A program made the position numbers and the translations under genes. From Spirochaetaceae bacterium (lineage in GTDB: Bacteria > Spirochaetota > Spirochaetia > Treponematales > Breznakiellaceae), in NCBI GenBank assembly GCA_031255395.1, contig JAIRSQ010000175.1, positions 1 through 9,140 on the forward strand: 9,140 nucleotides of DNA. Direction: 5' to 3'. The notes beneath the pieces are model-generated. The model saw nothing but the letters and a program-made list of their open reading frames with translations, did no database searches and had not been told where the DNA came from. Below are positions 7,606 to 9,140 of this stretch, in pieces. Position 1 is the stretch's first letter; each line of letters begins with the position of its first letter.

Positions 7606-8667
7606 TCAAGAAGCGGCGAGAGCGCTGTTTGTGGCGGAAAGTTTGAGGGTATCAAAAAGTTCTGCGACTTCTCCCTGCATGACAAGGTCGAGCTTGTACA
7701 ATGTAAGGTTTATGCGATGGTCGGTAAGACGGTTTTGCGGGAAGTTGTAGGTGCGGATACGCTCGGAGCGGTCGCCTGAGCCGACCTGATTCTTTCGGGC
7801 CTCGGAGCGTTCGGCCTGCGCCTTGGCCTCTTCCATTTCAAAAATACGGGCGCGCAGAATACGCATCGCCTTGGCTTTGTTCTTTAGCTGGCTCTTTTCG
7901 TCCTGGCAGTGCACCGTAAGGCCGGAAGGCAAGTGGGTAATACGGACAGCGCTATCGGTCGTATTGACACACTGGCCGCCGGGACCGCCGGCCCTCATCA
8001 CGTCTATGCGCAGGTCGTCCGGCCTGATGTCTATCTCCGTCTCGTCCGCTTCCGGCAGCACGGCCACCGTAACCGCCGATGTGTGGATACGCCCTGACGA
8101 CTCGGTTACGGGCACCCGTTGCACGCGATGAGCGCCTGATTCGTAGCGCAGATTTTCGTACACGTTGTCGCCGCTAATCGAAAAAATAATCTCTTTGTAA
8201 CCGCCCAAACCCGTCTCGTTTACATTCATGATTTCGAATTTCCAGCCCTTTGTCTCGGCGAAGCGCGAATACATGCGGAACAGATCGGCGACAAACAGCG
8301 CTGCCTCGTCCCCGCCCGTGCCGGCGCGTATCTCCATGATGATGTTCTTTCCGTCGAGCGGGTCGCGAGGAATGAGCAACAATTTCTGCTTTTCGCGCGC
8401 AGCGTTAAGCCGCGCCTCAAGATCGCGCAATTCTTCCCTCGCAAGCTCTTTCATGTCTTCGTCTTCATCGTTGATGATCTGCTTTGTGCCGGCAATCCGC
8501 TCCAAAAGTCCTTCAATTTCGTTCTGGCTTTCCGCAATCTCGCCAAGCCGCGAATATTCTTTCATCGTTTCGCGGTACTTGTTCTGGTTTTTTATCAATT
8601 CGGGGTCTTCGATTAACCGTTTTACCTCGTCATAACGCTTCAAAAGCGATTCAAGCATCTCGTTCAA
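7606..8667 (-). CDS. prfA: Peptide chain release factor 1
   Basis: RF1 recognises UAA and UAG in the ribosomal A site and triggers release of the finished protein. The 353-residue length is normal for RF1. Key elements are the stop-codon-reading tripeptide PVT (186-188) within [10 protein letters not shown], which marks RF1 rather than RF2 (SPF), and the catalytic GGQ (230-232) within [15 protein letters not shown]. The acidic, helical N-terminal domain occupies about 1-105, and the conserved tail ([14 protein letters not shown] near 306-319) is intact. The start is TTG: AGAGG lies 6 bases upstream, whereas the ATG at codon 4 would be 15 bases away. The TTG overlaps the stop codon of the preceding 86-residue gene as TTGA, so translation is probably coupled. 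prmC/hemK, which methylates the GGQ glutamine and often follows prfA, is absent here; tamB comes next instead. Confidence 0.97.
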   Translation of the reverse strand: MNEMLESLLKRYDEVKRLIEDPELIKNQNKYRETMKEYSRLGEIAESQNEIEGLLERIAGTKQIINDEDEDMKELAREELRDLEARLNAAREKQKLLLIPRDPLDGKNIIMEIRAGTGGDEAALFVADLFRMYSRFAETKGWKFEIMNVNETGLGGYKEIIFSISGDNVYENLRYESGAHRVQRVPVTESSGRIHTSAVTVAVLPEADETEIDIRPDDLRIDVMRAGGPGGQCVNTTDSAVRITHLPSGLTVHCQDEKSQLKNKAKAMRILRARIFEMEEAKAQAERSEARKNQVGSGDRSERIRTYNFPQNRLTDHRINLTLYKLDLVMQGEVAELFDTLKLSATNSALAAS

Positions 8668-8924
8668 TTTAAACCTCTATCCGCGCTCAAATTTTTAACA
8701 AAACATTCATAGGCGGCGATGGTCGCAGAAAGCGCGATATTCTGAACTTCGCCGCGCCCCAGCCAGTCCGCCCCTTCCAGTTCGTAGAAACGGCGCAACA
8801 TCCCTTCGATGTCCTCCGCGCGGCAGTTTTTATCGGACAGGACGCGGCGCGCAAGCCCCCGCGTCTCGTCGTCGAAAGTTTTTCGGTACAACACGTCCCG
8901 CCAGTCAGCCGTTTCACGCTCCAT
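8664..8924 (-). CDS. Hypothetical 86-residue protein upstream of prfA
   Basis: I do not recognise this family. The product (86 residues) is charged, appears mostly helical, and has no signal peptide or membrane segment, so it is probably cytosolic. It contains one cysteine in the [19 protein letters not shown] stretch (about residues 33-51) and another in AAYECF near the C-terminus. The ATG start at 8924 has AGG 7 bases upstream, and the stop of the preceding gene falls between that site and the ATG. The gene overlaps prfA by 4 bases (TTGA). Overlap at one end and a 4-base gap at the other make it very likely a real translated gene rather than a chance frame. Its position suggests co-expression with RF1, but no role can be read from the sequence. 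Confidence 0.8.
   Translation of the reverse strand: MERETADWRDVLYRKTFDDETRGLARRVLSDKNCRAEDIEGMLRRFYELEGADWLGRGEVQNIALSATIAAYECFVKNLSADRGLN
8665..8678 (-). promoter_or_regulatory. TTG start and ribosome binding site of prfA
   Basis: On the minus strand AGAGG (8678-8674), spacer TTTAAA and TTG (8667-8665) form a well-spaced start. The site lies inside the last codons of the upstream gene, whose TGA stop is 8666-8664. Confidence 0.75.
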
Positions 8925-8928
8925 GCCG

Positions 8929-9140
8929 TTACCTGTACTCTATACTGCGCCGGAAAGAATCGCCCGCTACCGGGATAAGCGCGTCAAGTTTTGCCGTCAT
9001 TCGGAATTCACGGCGTTCCACCCACGATCCCCGCCCGTCAACATCGTATTCGTAGCGATAATCGAGCGGCGACTCGTCTTCGGCCTCGCCCGTCATGCGG
9101 ACGACGCGTCCCTCGGCGTCGCGTTGCAACGCAAAACGCA
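8929..9140 (-). CDS. C-terminus of a YD-repeat-like protein (partial)
   Basis: This frame is open to the right edge and ends at TAA (8931-8929), so only about the last 70 residues are seen. The visible part is rich in charged and aromatic residues in an alternating beta pattern, with YRYEYDVDGRGSWVERREF near the middle and SFRRSIEYR at the very end. This resembles the recurring Y-x-Y-D-x-x-G-N-W-x-x-R unit of RHS/YD-repeat-like hypothetical proteins common in spirochaetes and Bacteroidetes, with a Ser in place of the usual Asn and one or two extra residues before it. The assignment rests on this short motif. It lies 4 bases upstream of the 86-residue gene, so it is probably the preceding member of the same operon. 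Confidence 0.6.
   Translation of the reverse strand, partial: RFALQRDAEGRVVRMTGEAEDESPLDYRYEYDVDGRGSWVERREFRMTAKLDALIPVAGDSFRRSIEYR

Noticed and set aside
1..9140. Search for CRISPR arrays, transposases, att sites, tRNA genes and toxin-antitoxin pairs
   Set aside because: No regularly spaced repeats, transposase motifs, tRNA cloverleaf or tRNA CCA end were seen. Nearly all of the window is accounted for by core genes.

Overview
This 9.1 kb window looks like core chromosome from a spirochaete, most likely a Treponema-type organism. The main reason is that a large TamB/DUF490 protein lies directly upstream of BamA, with no TamA beside it. That gene pair is well known in Treponema and Borrelia. 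Base composition is moderate (roughly 50% G+C), which would suit a gut or termite-gut treponeme better than T. pallidum or T. denticola; the genus is an inference. I found no mobile element, CRISPR array, RNA gene or phage gene, and no clearly new multi-gene system.

Layout from left to right. Plus strand: the 3' end of a membrane-protein gene (to position 106) overlaps by 4 bases (GTGA) the start of aroH, a small AroH-type chorismate mutase (103-468). Minus strand, read from right to left: the 3' end of a gene for a YD-repeat-like protein (8929-9140), an 86-residue protein of unknown function (8664-8924), prfA for peptide chain release factor 1 (7606-8667), tamB (3068-7528) and bamA (465-3038). 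The minus-strand genes are closely packed. There are 4 bases between the first two, a 4-base TTGA overlap into prfA, 77 bases before tamB and 29 bases before bamA, so they probably form one operon or two adjacent ones. bamA and aroH converge and overlap by 4 bases at their stop codons. No stretch longer than about 100 bases is non-coding.

Function. BamA folds and inserts beta-barrel proteins into the outer membrane. TamB is an inner-membrane-anchored, periplasm-spanning protein that works with BamA-family barrels and is implicated in outer-membrane protein and phospholipid delivery. Together they form an envelope-assembly module. PrfA ends translation at UAA and UAG. AroH converts chorismate to prephenate for phenylalanine and tyrosine synthesis and belongs to a separate transcription unit. 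Non-ATG starts are common here: bamA and prfA begin with TTG, each behind a good Shine-Dalgarno sequence, and aroH begins with GTG. The points most worth a second look are gene order (prfA next to tamB-bamA, no skp after bamA), the tail-to-tail overlap, the unknown gene coupled to prfA, and small departures from consensus in BamA.
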